Below, piece by piece: positions 1 to 8,663 of a DNA stretch of 20,544 nt (positions within the stretch are counted from its first letter, which is position 1; every line of letters begins with the position of its first letter). The stretch lies in contig CABFPE010000009.1 of the NCBI GenBank assembly GCA_900660155.1, positions 807,331 through 827,874 of the forward strand, given 5' to 3'. The translations under genes and the position numbers were made by a program. Below the pieces are notes generated by a model. That model made no database searches and was not told the DNA's origin. It saw nothing but the letters and a program-made list of their open reading frames with translations. The stretch is from Hofstenia miamia. Lineage: Eukaryota; Xenacoelomorpha; Acoela; Hofsteniidae.

Positions 1-1
1 C

Positions 2-54
<53 letters not shown>
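2..54. repeat. ATT trinucleotide microsatellite
   Basis: About 17 perfect ATT units open the window. A simple repeat with no sign of function; it may mark why the window or contig starts here. Confidence 0.97.
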
Positions 55-55
<1 letters not shown>

Positions 56-429
56 AACAATTTCATTATTAAATTATCATTTGCACTATCTCTACACATG
101 CCAATAAGAAAAAAACAGAAAAGTTAACCCCCCTTAATACCATTATTTTTTTACATCCTATCTAATAAGAAATTTTAGCCGGTGAACAATCATTTTAATG
201 AAATATAATTCTTAAAATTATTGGACATAAATCACAGTGGACACAAATATTCATAGAAAAAGTGGTTATAATGCAGCTTCCTATCCCTACTGTCTGATAT
301 TAATGATAGAAAATTATTATGCTTATTGACTCCAAGTTAAATTCTAATGATAAAATAAAAAATGAGGCCATTTTGACATCAATTATAAAATTTCGAAAGT
401 AACTCTCCGCAAATTTATCCATGCATTGA
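55..429. other. AT-rich stretch, nothing recognised
   Basis: No convincing open frame, RNA gene or repeat seen between the microsatellite and the first coding-like segment. Confidence 0.5.
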
Positions 430-1011
430 AAATATGAATTTATCCAATTTATTAACATCTTTCCTCTATTCCTTTTAATTTAACTGAATGTAAACCCCTG
501 CTTAACACGCTCTTTCCTATACGTAGGTAACAGGGGTACATGTACTCTAAACTTTATTACCCATACACAATTCCTTCCATATTTCAATCTTGAAAAACGT
601 TTTCAACAAAAAAGTGATTCTAAGCCAACCAAAGTTGAAATTTTAGCTACTGCCGTGTATAAAAATATGATTAGCAAGCAATTGAAACTACATGTAAATG
701 TTTTATTGGACGTTGGATTCCATGAAGTTTAAGAATGGCATTCGATATATCAATTTGTAAATATCATAAAAATCTATTACACACTTAAAAGTTTTCTAAA
801 TTTAGTTCAGCAAAATCTTACTGCCATGGCTGTTAGGCATCTATACATTAAGCAAGAAAATTTACAAAAGCTTCAAGAAATAGTAAAAAATATGATTATA
901 CATTTTAATAAATGTCGTTACTCTGATTTCATGATATTTCATGTTATAGAAGTAACCGAGATCCACAATGAAAATCTAGCGAATGATGGATTGATCGTGA
1001 CAAGGTATTGA
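430..1011 (+). CDS. Coding-like open segment, unknown product, in-frame TAA
   Basis: This frame runs from a TGA at 427-429 to a TGA at 1009-1011, 193 codons, broken only by TAA at 481-483 and 730-732. The stretches between them (484-729, 82 codons; 733-1008, 92 codons) are free of all three stops, which is unusual in DNA this AT-rich. An ATG lies at 667 and another at 826. The C-terminal half has a heptad-like charged region (IKQENLQKLQEIVKNM, from about 850) that could form a short coiled coil. I do not recognise a family. With UAA read as glutamine it is one exon; under the standard code it is a pseudogene, or only the 826-1011 part (61 residues) is translated. The frame looks coding on both sides of the 730 TAA, with no plausible intron there. 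Confidence 0.4.
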
Positions 1012-1108
1012 GGAACTATTGGGTTCTTTGGAAGCATTTAAATAACACATAGATAGTTGCATTTTAGCATTCATTTTGTTTATACATCATGTGAATCATG
1101 ATGGGCAG

Positions 1109-1145
1109 TTGCACTGGGATGTGAATAGAAACATCCCACTGGCAA
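1109..1145. other. Hairpin, 8-bp perfect stem
   Basis: TGGGATGT (1115-1122) pairs with ACATCCCA (1131-1138) around an 8-nt loop; TTGC (1109-1112) and GCAA (1142-1145) extend the stem beyond a small internal loop. No T-run follows, so it is not an obvious terminator. Function unknown. Confidence 0.5.
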
Positions 1146-1262
1146 AACATGTATATCGTTGTAGCATTACACCTCAGGAATTCAAATAGCCCCTGAGAGT
1201 GCGAAGACATATCATAGAAATTTTAAAACTATTTAACAATAGTTGCTTTACAATCTGTTAGG

Positions 1263-1368
1263 CTACGGTTAGACTATGTGATATGTCAGGCGGGATCCGC
1301 CACATTTTGGTATAATGTGACGTGATTTCCTAACTTTTCTTGCTACCAATCACGTATTCTAACCGTAG
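1263..1368. mobile_element. Small fold-back element, about 106 bp, with two inner hairpins
   Basis: The ends form an inverted repeat: CTACGGTTAGACTATGTGAT (1263-1282) against the complement of 1345-1368, eleven perfect outer pairs and then a few mismatches. Inside are two further hairpins: GGCGG-GAT-CCGCC (1289-1301) and CACATT/AATGTG (1301-1319). The whole would fold as a long stem with two side hairpins. A MITE is the simplest reading, but no target duplication is clear, so a structured RNA remains possible. Confidence 0.5.
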
Positions 1369-1444
1369 ACGTACAAATTCTTTAAAGCGCAAAATTTTTC
1401 TTAAAAAGAATTTGTAATCAATTGCAATTATTTTAAAATTTTAA

Positions 1445-1777
1445 ATTAAATTAACAAAGACAATAATAATTCTAAGTGAGGACGAAGCAGAAACGGAATT
1501 TCTGAATTACAGTATAATTGACATATCAAAAAATAGAAAAAGCAAACTATCAAATTTTACTCTACAGAGATTATTATGTTTCTTTCACAGAATCAGAGCA
1601 AACTATTAAAAAATGGAAAATGGTTTCGGTAACTAAGTGTGCAATTCCAATTTACAACTATTTCAATCTAAGGTTGATGTAGAGACAAATTCATTTGGAA
1701 GACAATGGAAAAGGATTAATTTTACTTACTTAAAATTTCAAGAAGAGAAGGAAAATCTTACTAGCAGATGGAAATGA
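1445..1777 (+). CDS. Coding-like open segment, unknown product, two in-frame TAA
   Basis: The frame is open for 54 codons after the TAA at 1442-1444, meets TAA at 1607-1609 and 1634-1636, then is open for 46 codons to TGA at 1775-1777. The first part has an acidic stretch (ILSEDEAETEF), the last part a charged helix-like region (FQEEKENLTSRWK). Two consecutive long open runs in one frame, separated only by TAA codons, suggest a single exon with UAA sense codons, or an exon with two C-to-T nonsense changes. There is no ATG near the front, so the start is taken as the open boundary and the exon would continue an upstream one. Family not recognised. Confidence 0.35.
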
Positions 1778-1934
1778 AGAATGCGATGAAATGTCCTCTA
1801 ACTTTACAAAGCACTCCTAAAAACTCTAGAAATTAAATACACTAAACTAAATTGGTGGTGAGGATATTGCTACTAGTTTGAAAAATTCCTTAAATTTACA
1901 TGCATAAAAAGAACACTCGCCAAAATATTTTTGA
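1740..1934 (+). CDS. Second-frame coding-like segment, four in-frame TAR codons
   Basis: In a different frame from 1445-1777 and overlapping its end, this stretch begins just after TTTCAAG, a weak splice acceptor, and runs to TGA at 1932-1934. It opens with a basic patch (KKRRKILLADG) followed by acidic residues (NEECDEM), the composition of a nuclear protein linker. TAA occurs at 1818, 1848 and 1905 and TAG at 1827; each reads as glutamine in a plausible peptide. At most one of this and the tail of the previous segment is real over 1740-1777. Under the standard code only about 26 codons are open. Low confidence. Confidence 0.25.
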
Positions 1935-1954
1935 ATATGCACATTCGAATATGA

Positions 1955-2203
1955 AGTCGCACAACCTCTCAAAAGTTGAGATTGATTATTGAAATATTAT
2001 ATGCAGAATATGAATATTGTATCTTAACGAGAAAGCACCCTACACGGGTCTTCAAAATTGGAATTGTGGGTAAAATACGAAAAATTCCAGTGTTGAAAAA
2101 CTGCTTCAAGAGAGTGACATCACATACGCAAGCATTATTCATTGCAAACATGTACAACCTTGTTGAGTACTGCCCGTTTGAGGGAAGAATATTGTGTAGT
2201 TGA
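1955..2203 (+). CDS. Open segment of 82 codons, unknown basic product
   Basis: Open from a TGA at 1952-1954 to a TGA at 2201-2203 with no internal stop of any kind. The peptide is basic, with lysine and arginine spread through the middle (KIGIVGKIRKIPVLKNCFKR) and four cysteines. There is no ATG at the front, so it would be an exon. It follows three other plus-strand coding-like segments within 25-200 bp, which favours this strand. However, the minus strand of the same stretch (1969-2229) is also open for 86 codons, so the strand is not secure. No family recognised. Confidence 0.35.
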   Translation, partial: SRTTSQKLRLIIEILYAEYEYCILTRKHPTRVFKIGIVGKIRKIPVLKNCFKRVTSHTQALFIANMYNLVEYCPFEGRILCS

Positions 2204-2800
2204 TCAAGAATTGTACTCTTTACGAACAATAAGTTAAAGTGAATCTTTGGTTTTATTGTAATGCAGTTTCTTAAATAACTGAAAAAGACAATTTCTAGTT
2301 GGAATGCACAATTGGCCTATAAATAGTAAAGCATAATATTGAAGTAGTTGATATAAGTGTAAACAATAATCTAAGATATTCTCATGGTGTAGTAAAAGAA
2401 TATTAAATGCGTTTACAATTATATGAACTTAATCAACTATATTCCTGCAAGTATCACCTTGACCTTCTCAATCTAACAAGCTGATGACGCGTATTCTTGA
2501 TTCTCATTTGAGTAATAGTTTATAATTTAATTCGGTATTAAACAGCTACAATTAAATTGATTGAATCTATTTAAATAAGAAACTTTCTCCAATATTTTAT
2601 GAAAGTGGATTTCATCTTTACTTTAACAATGTAAATATAAAATGCATAACTTGCATAATCGCAAAATGATATAAAATTCAGTATGGATGAATCATGTTAA
2701 AAATGAATATAAATTGCATGATTTGTGTTGACATTAAATTTTTTAATAAATTATACTGAAAATCAGTATGTCACAAATGACAAGACAAACACGTAAGTCC
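2204..2800. other. AT-rich stretch, nothing recognised
   Basis: No gene, RNA or repeat that I can support between the last open segment and the target duplication of the MITE. Confidence 0.5.
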
Positions 2801-2808
2801 TCAGAGAT
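2801..2808. repeat. Left target-site duplication of the hAT MITE
   Basis: TCAGAGAT, repeated exactly at 3192-3199 on the other side of the element. Confidence 0.85.
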
Positions 2809-3191
2809 TAGACTTTTCAACGAACCGAGCTTCTAACGAGCCGAACCGAGCTTGAGCACAGTATTTGATATACAACGAGCCCAAAAAGAGCCTATGTTAG
2901 GCAAAACAAGTTTATAGTTCTGCTTGTTAATCTGATTATGGAGATTTTTCTTATGTTTTGCAGTCAGTATTCCTTTCCTATAATCATATTAAAGAAATGA
3001 ATATTTAATATTATTTATTAAATAATAGGGAGAGCTATGTAAAAAATTCTTTGAGCACAATATTTTTAAAAAAAAATACCGAGCTAAAACGAGCCTCATT
3101 CAAAGACTTTATGTGGCGAGCCGAGCCGAACTTACACAAAATTTAAACGAGCTGAGCCGAGCTTGAGAATGTCGGCTCGTTGACAAGTCTG
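2809..3191. mobile_element. hAT-type non-autonomous element (MITE), 383 bp
   Basis: The ends are imperfect inverted repeats: TAGACTTTTCAACGAACCGA at 2809-2828 and, on the opposite strand, CAGACTTGTCAACGAGCCGA at 3172-3191. Identical 8-bp direct repeats, TCAGAGAT, flank it at 2801-2808 and 3192-3199. An 8-bp target duplication with short terminal repeats beginning YAG is the signature of the hAT superfamily. Subterminal regions on both sides are rich in repeated GAGCCGAGC-like motifs (about 2825-2895 and 3075-3180), the usual place for transposase-binding motifs. The AT-rich centre has no open frame, so it must have moved using a transposase made elsewhere. The intact target duplication and near-matching ends suggest moderately recent insertion. 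Confidence 0.85.
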
Positions 3192-3199
3192 TCAGAGAT
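3192..3199. repeat. Right target-site duplication of the hAT MITE
   Basis: TCAGAGAT, the second copy of the 8-bp duplication at 2801-2808. Confidence 0.85.
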
Positions 3200-4272
3200 C
3201 ATTTGCTCGGTGCATGCATAATCGGGTTGGGTTGCATAACCACTAATAATAAGAAAAATGGATAGTTAAGGATTTTAAAATACAAACAAGCGGGGTCAAA
3301 CACTTACAGTGGTGACTGCAGCTTTATCTAAATGCAATCTTGGCAAAATGAAGCTATGATAAATGTTTAGTTGCGGTTTTTAAATATCCGCAATCGTGAG
3401 TGCACATCTGGTAAAATCTCTGGTTAAAAAATTGTGCCATATCCCGTTGCCCCTTTCCAGTTTTTACAGGAAGGGCAAAAATTATTTTGTCAACTAACAA
3501 CGCAACAATTTTGAATTATTGCATCACATTCTGCTTCTATTAGTAACGGAGACTCACCATTAGAAAAATCATAAATTACAAATATTTTAAGAAGCTAAGC
3601 ACACGTAATTTCAAAATAAATTGAAGTAGTTATTATACCGTTTCATTCTTTGATCATCAAGGGAGGAAATAATTTTGTGCCTCACCTTCGCAAAAGCAGG
3701 TTTATAGTTAAATGTCAACGGGAGTAACGCTCTAGCCATATCCTCAGTGAAGTGAATCTACTGATCATACCTCATCTCTCGATAATTATATAAATTTTAA
3801 ACTGCAATTTCCATGCAAACTAACTGCATCAAATGACAAGCCAACATTTAATAAAGTTGTTTAAAAATCCAGATTTGAATTTTCTAATTTAAATTTTCCA
3901 ATTTCCACAATAGTTACATAGTAATTAACACACATATGGGTTGACAAACACTCATTTTAACCACATTATTCGTTTAATAATATTATTTTCCAAATTAGTG
4001 ATCGCATTCATCAAACGAATATCATACTCAATTAAAAAATACAAAAAATTTGAGGAGCAATTAGCAATTTGGAAGAAACTTTATAAATATATTAGCATGC
4101 CATTATGTTAAGATTAATCATTCAAAATACAAATAAATTGTGAATTGCATCAGTCTATTCATAGTTTGATCAAATAGTTTTCGTCTATTTTTAGTATAGA
4201 ATTACAAAGCTGTATTACTAATTATATATAAAAATGTTAATACCAAACGCATATGCATGCGTGATTTATTTT
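3200..4272. other. Non-coding AT-rich stretch
   Basis: No open frame with coding character, tRNA or repeat seen. Confidence 0.45.
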
Positions 4273-4461
4273 ATTAGATGACAAAGTCAAATATTAAATG
4301 ATGAGATTGCGTGTAGCTTAAGAGCATGTGTCCAAATAAGTAAGATTTTTCAGATATGCCCACTATGAACCATTAAATGAAATTACCGCAATGTAAAGAT
4401 AACAAAACGGTTGACCATTATAATGTGCTCTCCAAAAAATAACATTGCAGACCTATTTTGA

Positions 4462-4731
4462 ATTTTAGTTGACTGGACATCTTGTCTACATGAAATTAAT
4501 TTATGGGCAAAAACTTTCTACAGTCCTGCAAGATTACCACCTTTGCATAACAAACAAGTTCCGGTTGAAACTACTACATATAAAAATTGTCGACCATGGA
4601 ATTAGTTACCAAACGTCGTTTCCGAAGTATCAGTTGAAACCAATTTCAACAAACACATTAACCAATAATAATTATTTGTGAATCTTGACGCAGACAAATG
4701 TGATGACTACCTGACCGGGTGCTAGTTTTGA
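4462..4731 (+). CDS. Coding-like exon, unknown product, four in-frame TAR
   Basis: A frame bounded by TGA at 4459-4461 and 4729-4731. After TTTTAG at 4463-4468, a fair splice acceptor, 44 codons are open (motifs DWTSCLHEINLW and PARLPPLHNKQVPVE) until TAG at 4603-4605. The frame then continues with TAA TAA at 4666-4671 and TAG at 4723-4725, reading HINQ-LFVNLDADKCDDYLTG around them. The overlapping frame from 4469 to 4681 is also open for 70 codons but looks less protein-like to me. The gene is either broken or uses TAR as glutamine. The next coding-like stretch (4726-4799) lies in the +1 frame. Identical in copy 2 at 5270-5539. Family not recognised. Confidence 0.3.
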
Positions 4732-4910
4732 AGACATTTCAGAAAAGGACTTTAATGTGAGAATGAACTGTGGAGCCAGTGTTTTCAATGTGATAATTTG
4801 CAAAACAACACATTTTTCTTGAATATTTCACGTCTTTTCAGTATTTAAAATAACGATGGAACCATTAGCCCCTGCAAATATTAACCTTTTTACCAGCCCT
4901 GGTTTATTGA
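4726..4910 (+). CDS. Two short exon-like segments around a 42-bp intron
   Basis: A coding-like stretch (FEDISEKDFNVRMNCGASVFN) runs to 4799, where GTGATA could be a donor. A pyrimidine-rich acceptor ends CTTTTCAG at 4841, giving a 42-bp intron. Joining in phase gives a tail that needs TAA and TAG read as sense and stops at TGA 4908-4910. Another frame downstream starts at ATG 4856 and ends at TAG 4961-4963 (35 codons, MEPLAPANINLF...), which is open under the standard code but out of phase with the upstream exon unless the donor differs. Which of the two is right is unresolved. The same sequence recurs at 5534-5718 in copy 2. Confidence 0.25.
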
Positions 4911-5079
4911 CAAGCTGTTCTCTAGGAAACGGCAATTCAAATGAGGAAAATATCAACTACTAGATTTAAAGGAATACTTCCAAAATACTTTGAGTGAGGG
5001 TGTCCCAATGTATTGCATTATTGCAGAATACCTCAAGCATCCAATACCCATACTTACGGATCACAATTTCATCAGAATA

Positions 5080-5080
5080 N
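5080..5080. other. Assembly gap symbol (single N)
   Basis: The only ambiguous base in the window, placed exactly at the junction of the two identical copies. Confidence 0.98.
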
Positions 5081-5887
5081 ATTAGATGACAAAGTCAAAT
5101 ATTAAATGATGAGATTGCGTGTAGCTTAAGAGCATGTGTCCAAATAAGTAAGATTTTTCAGATATGCCCACTATGAACCATTAAATGAAATTACCGCAAT
5201 GTAAAGATAACAAAACGGTTGACCATTATAATGTGCTCTCCAAAAAATAACATTGCAGACCTATTTTGAATTTTAGTTGACTGGACATCTTGTCTACATG
5301 AAATTAATTTATGGGCAAAAACTTTCTACAGTCCTGCAAGATTACCACCTTTGCATAACAAACAAGTTCCGGTTGAAACTACTACATATAAAAATTGTCG
5401 ACCATGGAATTAGTTACCAAACGTCGTTTCCGAAGTATCAGTTGAAACCAATTTCAACAAACACATTAACCAATAATAATTATTTGTGAATCTTGACGCA
5501 GACAAATGTGATGACTACCTGACCGGGTGCTAGTTTTGAAGACATTTCAGAAAAGGACTTTAATGTGAGAATGAACTGTGGAGCCAGTGTTTTCAATGTG
5601 ATAATTTGCAAAACAACACATTTTTCTTGAATATTTCACGTCTTTTCAGTATTTAAAATAACGATGGAACCATTAGCCCCTGCAAATATTAACCTTTTTA
5701 CCAGCCCTGGTTTATTGACAAGCTGTTCTCTAGGAAACGGCAATTCAAATGAGGAAAATATCAACTACTAGATTTAAAGGAATACTTCCAAAATACTTTG
5801 AGTGAGGGTGTCCCAATGTATTGCATTATTGCAGAATACCTCAAGCATCCAATACCCATACTTACGGATCACAATTTCATCAGAATA
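5081..5887. repeat. Exact 807-bp duplication, copy 2
   Basis: Same sequence as 4273-5079; continuous with unique downstream sequence at 5888. The real chromosome probably has one copy. Confidence 0.95.
5270..5539 (+). CDS. Copy-2 duplicate of the 4462-4731 exon-like segment
   Basis: Base-for-base copy of 4462-4731 at offset 808, with the same TAG and TAA codons. It is probably the same locus counted twice by the assembly, not a second gene. Confidence 0.3.
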
Positions 5888-7201
5888 TAAACAAACTTTT
5901 AGCCAATAGAATACTATCGTGCTTTTCTCTAAGTAAGATAGCAAAGCAATGAAATACTTAATCAGTCAAGCACAGCTCTCTAATAGTTATTTAGAAATCC
6001 TACGAAGATCATCAAATCAAACTGCTAAATTTGATGTAATGCTAAATAATGTAGCTTATTAATCAATTTTTTTTGAGGCAATATTTAAAACATTTAACAT
6101 AGTAATATAAACTTCGATTAAGATTAAGTTAAGTGAAGGCAAAAAATTCGCTGAGTTTAGTTTGCATAACGTAGAATTTTTTTCTGAAGAAAGATACAAC
6201 AGCAACCACACATAAAATAATATACAGATTATAAAGCGTGTTTGAAAGCAATCTCACCTTTCGATTATCATTGCATTACAACTTCATTAAGAAATATATT
6301 AAACAATGTAGAAATCAATGACGAAATATAGTTATCTTAAAAAATAATTAAAAAAACAAGTTCGTTGATTCACGTAGTAATTTTCACTTGTGCAGCTGGT
6401 CAACGACTTTCGCCTGTAGAACGAGGCAAACAGAAATCCATACTTTACGAATATTAGACATGCTTATTATTCAAGTTACAAATTTATATATTTTTAAGTT
6501 GTTACCGCCATCAAAAATCTTTTGTTGATTATAGTTATAATCGGATAACGGATGTTTTTTTAAAAAATTGAAATACCCTATAAACTGGCACTGAAGGTTA
6601 CTGGATAGTTGCTCTGCGAAATATAATTTTCTCTAAAAGAGCACCGTGTGTATCTGTGAAATGAAGCAACTTGGTACACAAATTGTAAGTTAAATTGAAG
6701 CATCAAAGAATTCGGCAGAAGAGTCATTGGCATAATCACGAATTCAATTCTTTCCTAGGAATTGGCAGTTTTTTCTGGAATTGACCAATTAATGAGCATG
6801 GAAATTGGATTTTGAATTGAAAAAAATGATCAGAATTGAGCTAGAAATCGAAATTCTAAATTGATTTTAGAATTCTAAATTGATTTTTATGCCCGCAAAA
6901 TGCGAATGATTTTTGTAAAATATTTAATTATAGTATTTTATATTGCAGATATACAGCATGCATAAGTCGCTATGTCACACTAATTTTATCTTTCCGTACA
7001 TACGTTTAACAAACTTAATTTAACCTTAATTACAAAACCAGACAGCACCTTTTGTAACACATGTCATTGAGAAGCGCAAAATAAACAATTTTAAGCATTT
7101 GGGTATTCTAAAAGATACCTTTAACCCGAAAGTAGCTAGACGGTTGCAGATATACTGTGTGTAAAAGCCCAATTTTTGAAAAACTAAATTTAGTTTATCT
7201 A
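5888..7201. other. Non-coding AT-rich stretch with a short AATTC-rich patch
   Basis: No convincing gene. Between about 6738 and 6893 the sequence is rich in AATTC/GAATT words and partly self-complementary. It contains a 19-bp-period tandem pair of AATTCTAAATTGATTTT at 6852-6868 and 6871-6887. A minus-strand frame at 7026-7214 is open for 62 codons but shows no feature I can support. Confidence 0.45.
6852..6887. repeat. Two-copy tandem repeat, 19-bp period
   Basis: AATTCTAAATTGATTTT occurs at 6852-6868 and again at 6871-6887, separated by AG. Confidence 0.9.
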
Positions 7202-7423
7202 TAATGGAGACCAAAATTTTTGAAAATATTGAAAAATAGAGCCTTAAAAATTATTGACAAAAATTTTGTGATGTAACCAATAAAAATCAATTTTGATGAC
7301 CCGACAGAGGAGACGTCTAACATTTCTCTTTTGCACACGCCGTTGTCTAATAATAATTGTATTACAAACAGCATTTACTAAAACATCCATTTCGAAAGGT
7401 ATTGCAAATCGTTAGTGGATTGA
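7202..7423 (+). CDS. Coding-like segment, unknown product, in-frame TAA
   Basis: A frame with codons from 7205 to TGA at 7421-7423, containing TAA at 7274-7276 and again near 7379. The middle (FDDPTEETSNISLLHTPL, about 7293-7346) has an acidic, serine/threonine-rich composition unlike random AT-rich translation. There is no good start codon. Read as standard code it is open for about 34 codons between the two TAA codons. It lies just upstream of the BRCT-like segment on the same strand and could be an earlier exon of that gene. Weak evidence. Confidence 0.25.
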
Positions 7424-7577
7424 TATTGTAACGAAGATTGGCAACGCTTTGAAAATGTAACATTGCAAACTAATGTCTAATCCCATTTCCAATCCTTACA
7501 CCACACACCTAGTGTTGTAAATAAACAAAAAGAAAAATCGGTTAATTTAATAATTTTGTCTTAACATGGTCCTCCAG

Positions 7578-7670
7578 GCAAATATACTGGTTTGGGCTAG
7601 CAGTGCAATTTACGATATTAAACAAACGGTAGTGGTCGAGCCTGAATGGCTGTATAATTGTTGTTTGTAA
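7578..7670 (+). CDS. Exon fragment with the end of a BRCT-like domain
   Basis: After a pyrimidine-rich acceptor (GTCCTCCAG, ending 7577) 30 codons are open to TAA at 7668-7670. The peptide ends VVVEPEWLYNC, matching the last part of BRCT phosphopeptide-binding domains, where a hydrophobic strand is followed by P-x-W-hydrophobic-x-x-C/S. The preceding ILVWASSAIYDIKQT would fit the helix before it. BRCT proteins act in DNA repair and checkpoint signalling. Only about a third of a normal 90-residue domain is visible, and I could not find the first part upstream. Another frame here also yields a plausible peptide if stops are read through, so the call is tentative. Confidence 0.35.
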   Translation, partial: ANILVWASSAIYDIKQTVVVEPEWLYNCCL

Positions 7671-7994
7671 TTTAATTTTTATTTAGATTAATAAAAATCA
7701 CTCGTATATGCTATTGCTACATGCATTCTACGCACATTTCATCATGAATTGATGATAATTGCTATTATAGAAACAATAGATGAGGCTTATAGGTTGACCT
7801 TAAAGCAAAGCAAGTGTTGATGGCTAACAAATTTAACAATGCCATATATGGTCACATCAATTTTACCCGATTGCTATGCTGGTTATAGGCAAAAGCCAGT
7901 GTCGCAAAACACTTAACTAGCTTAACAAAATCGTTGTGATTGCGGTCGTAGAGAAGATCAGATTGTAAGTCAATGGCTGGCTGAGCATTAAGTT
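7671..7994. other. Region between convergent gene fragments
   Basis: Lies between the plus-strand BRCT-like fragment and the end of the minus-strand gene. On the minus strand it has an AATAAA near 7680 that could serve polyadenylation of the gene ending at 7995. Nothing else supported. Confidence 0.35.
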
Positions 7995-8663
7995 TTAGAA
8001 TTCAGTTACGTCAACTGAAAGTGAAAACCCTATTAAATGACATTTATAATTGCAAAATCTAACATTCAAACAATGTATTTAAGAAAAAAACCCGACGATA
8101 TACAATAAAAAATGATACAAATGAAAGACAAAAATAACAAGACATACAAAGAGCAATGAGAAATATTAAAATCTAAATTACCAATGTTTTTAGTGGCTTT
8201 AGGCTCGTTATCGGATATGCACTGAGCTTTAGAAATTGGCTTAGATATGTCCTCTTTTAACAAAGTACTATCCTCAACTGATAGTTTAACAGAAGATATA
8301 AATTCGATTTGGGGCTCTTCTTCGCTATCTTCTATAACTATGCGCCTTCTACGCTTTTTAATTTGCATCGAGCATTCAGATTCATAATTTTCTTTTTTGA
8401 TTTTTGACAATTTCAGGGATCGACTAGAGGCCAAATCGTTCTAAAATTTATCTAATAACTTGTCTATATAATATAATTACCTCAGAATTATTATCGACGG
8501 ACATCTGCTTAGACTTTAACCATTTCTTTCGTATTTTATAGCGCGATTCTAAAGTGCACGCATTTAGATGCATAACAAGGCAATCTATATAATAATCGAA
8601 TAACAAATAAGAACTTAGCTTTTCAAACGTATTATCATGTTAAGAGTTCGAAGTGGCAAGCAT
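7995..8663 (-). CDS. Small multi-exon gene: HxxxC half-finger plus basic and acidic stretches
   Basis: Exon 8481-8663 begins with ATG at 8661-8663. Exon 8182-8440 follows a 40-bp GT-AG intron (8441-8480) in matching phase. A third exon 8014-7995 follows TTTTCACTTTCAG and ends in TAA. Exon 1 contains CLVMHLNAC, which resembles the second half (H-x3-C) of UBZ4/C2HC ubiquitin-binding fingers of DNA-repair proteins, then a basic helix (RYKIRKKWLKSK). No CxxC first half is visible, so the finger may be incomplete or the likeness chance. Exon 2 has KKRRRRIVIEDSEEEPQ, a nuclear localisation signal next to a phosphorylatable acidic patch. Codon 8 of exon 1 is TAA (8640-8642). Alternatively exon 2 reads on to TGA at 8066, adding a hydrophobic tail that could be a membrane anchor or merely a T-rich intron. 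About 150 residues; product unknown, probably nuclear. Confidence 0.5.

Larger units (their letters stand above)
4273..5079. repeat. Exact 807-bp duplication, copy 1
   Basis: Reading the two stretches side by side I find no difference between 4273-5079 and 5081-5887 (offset 808). The copies abut with a single N at 5080. Identity this high without any spacer is typical of two contig ends that overlap but were not merged. Confidence 0.95.

Noticed and set aside
1109..1145. microRNA precursor
   Set aside because: The stem is too short (8 bp plus an interrupted 4 bp) for a canonical precursor.
1969..2229. 86-codon minus-strand frame
   Set aside because: Antisense to the 1955-2203 plus-strand frame. 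The neighbouring coding-like segments are all on the plus strand, so I favoured that strand, though I cannot exclude this one.
4469..4681. 70-codon plus-strand frame starting with TTG (and its copy at 5277-5489)
   Set aside because: It overlaps the 4462-4731 frame, which has a better acceptor context and more protein-like content; the two copies are the same sequence duplicated by assembly.
6728..6893. AATTC-rich, partly self-complementary patch as a MITE
   Set aside because: The ends (GGCATAA) match for only a few bases and no target duplication is present.
7554..7660. A read-through frame with PPGKYTGLG and QCNLRY, resembling an ADAMTS cysteine-rich motif
   Set aside because: It needs TAA, TAG and soon TGA to be read through and overlaps the stop-free BRCT-like frame; the likeness is short enough to be chance.
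7668..7688. A 20-bp GT...AG stretch that would act as a mini-intron after the BRCT-like tail
   Set aside because: Far shorter than the 40-bp introns inferred elsewhere; the downstream peptide is not convincing.
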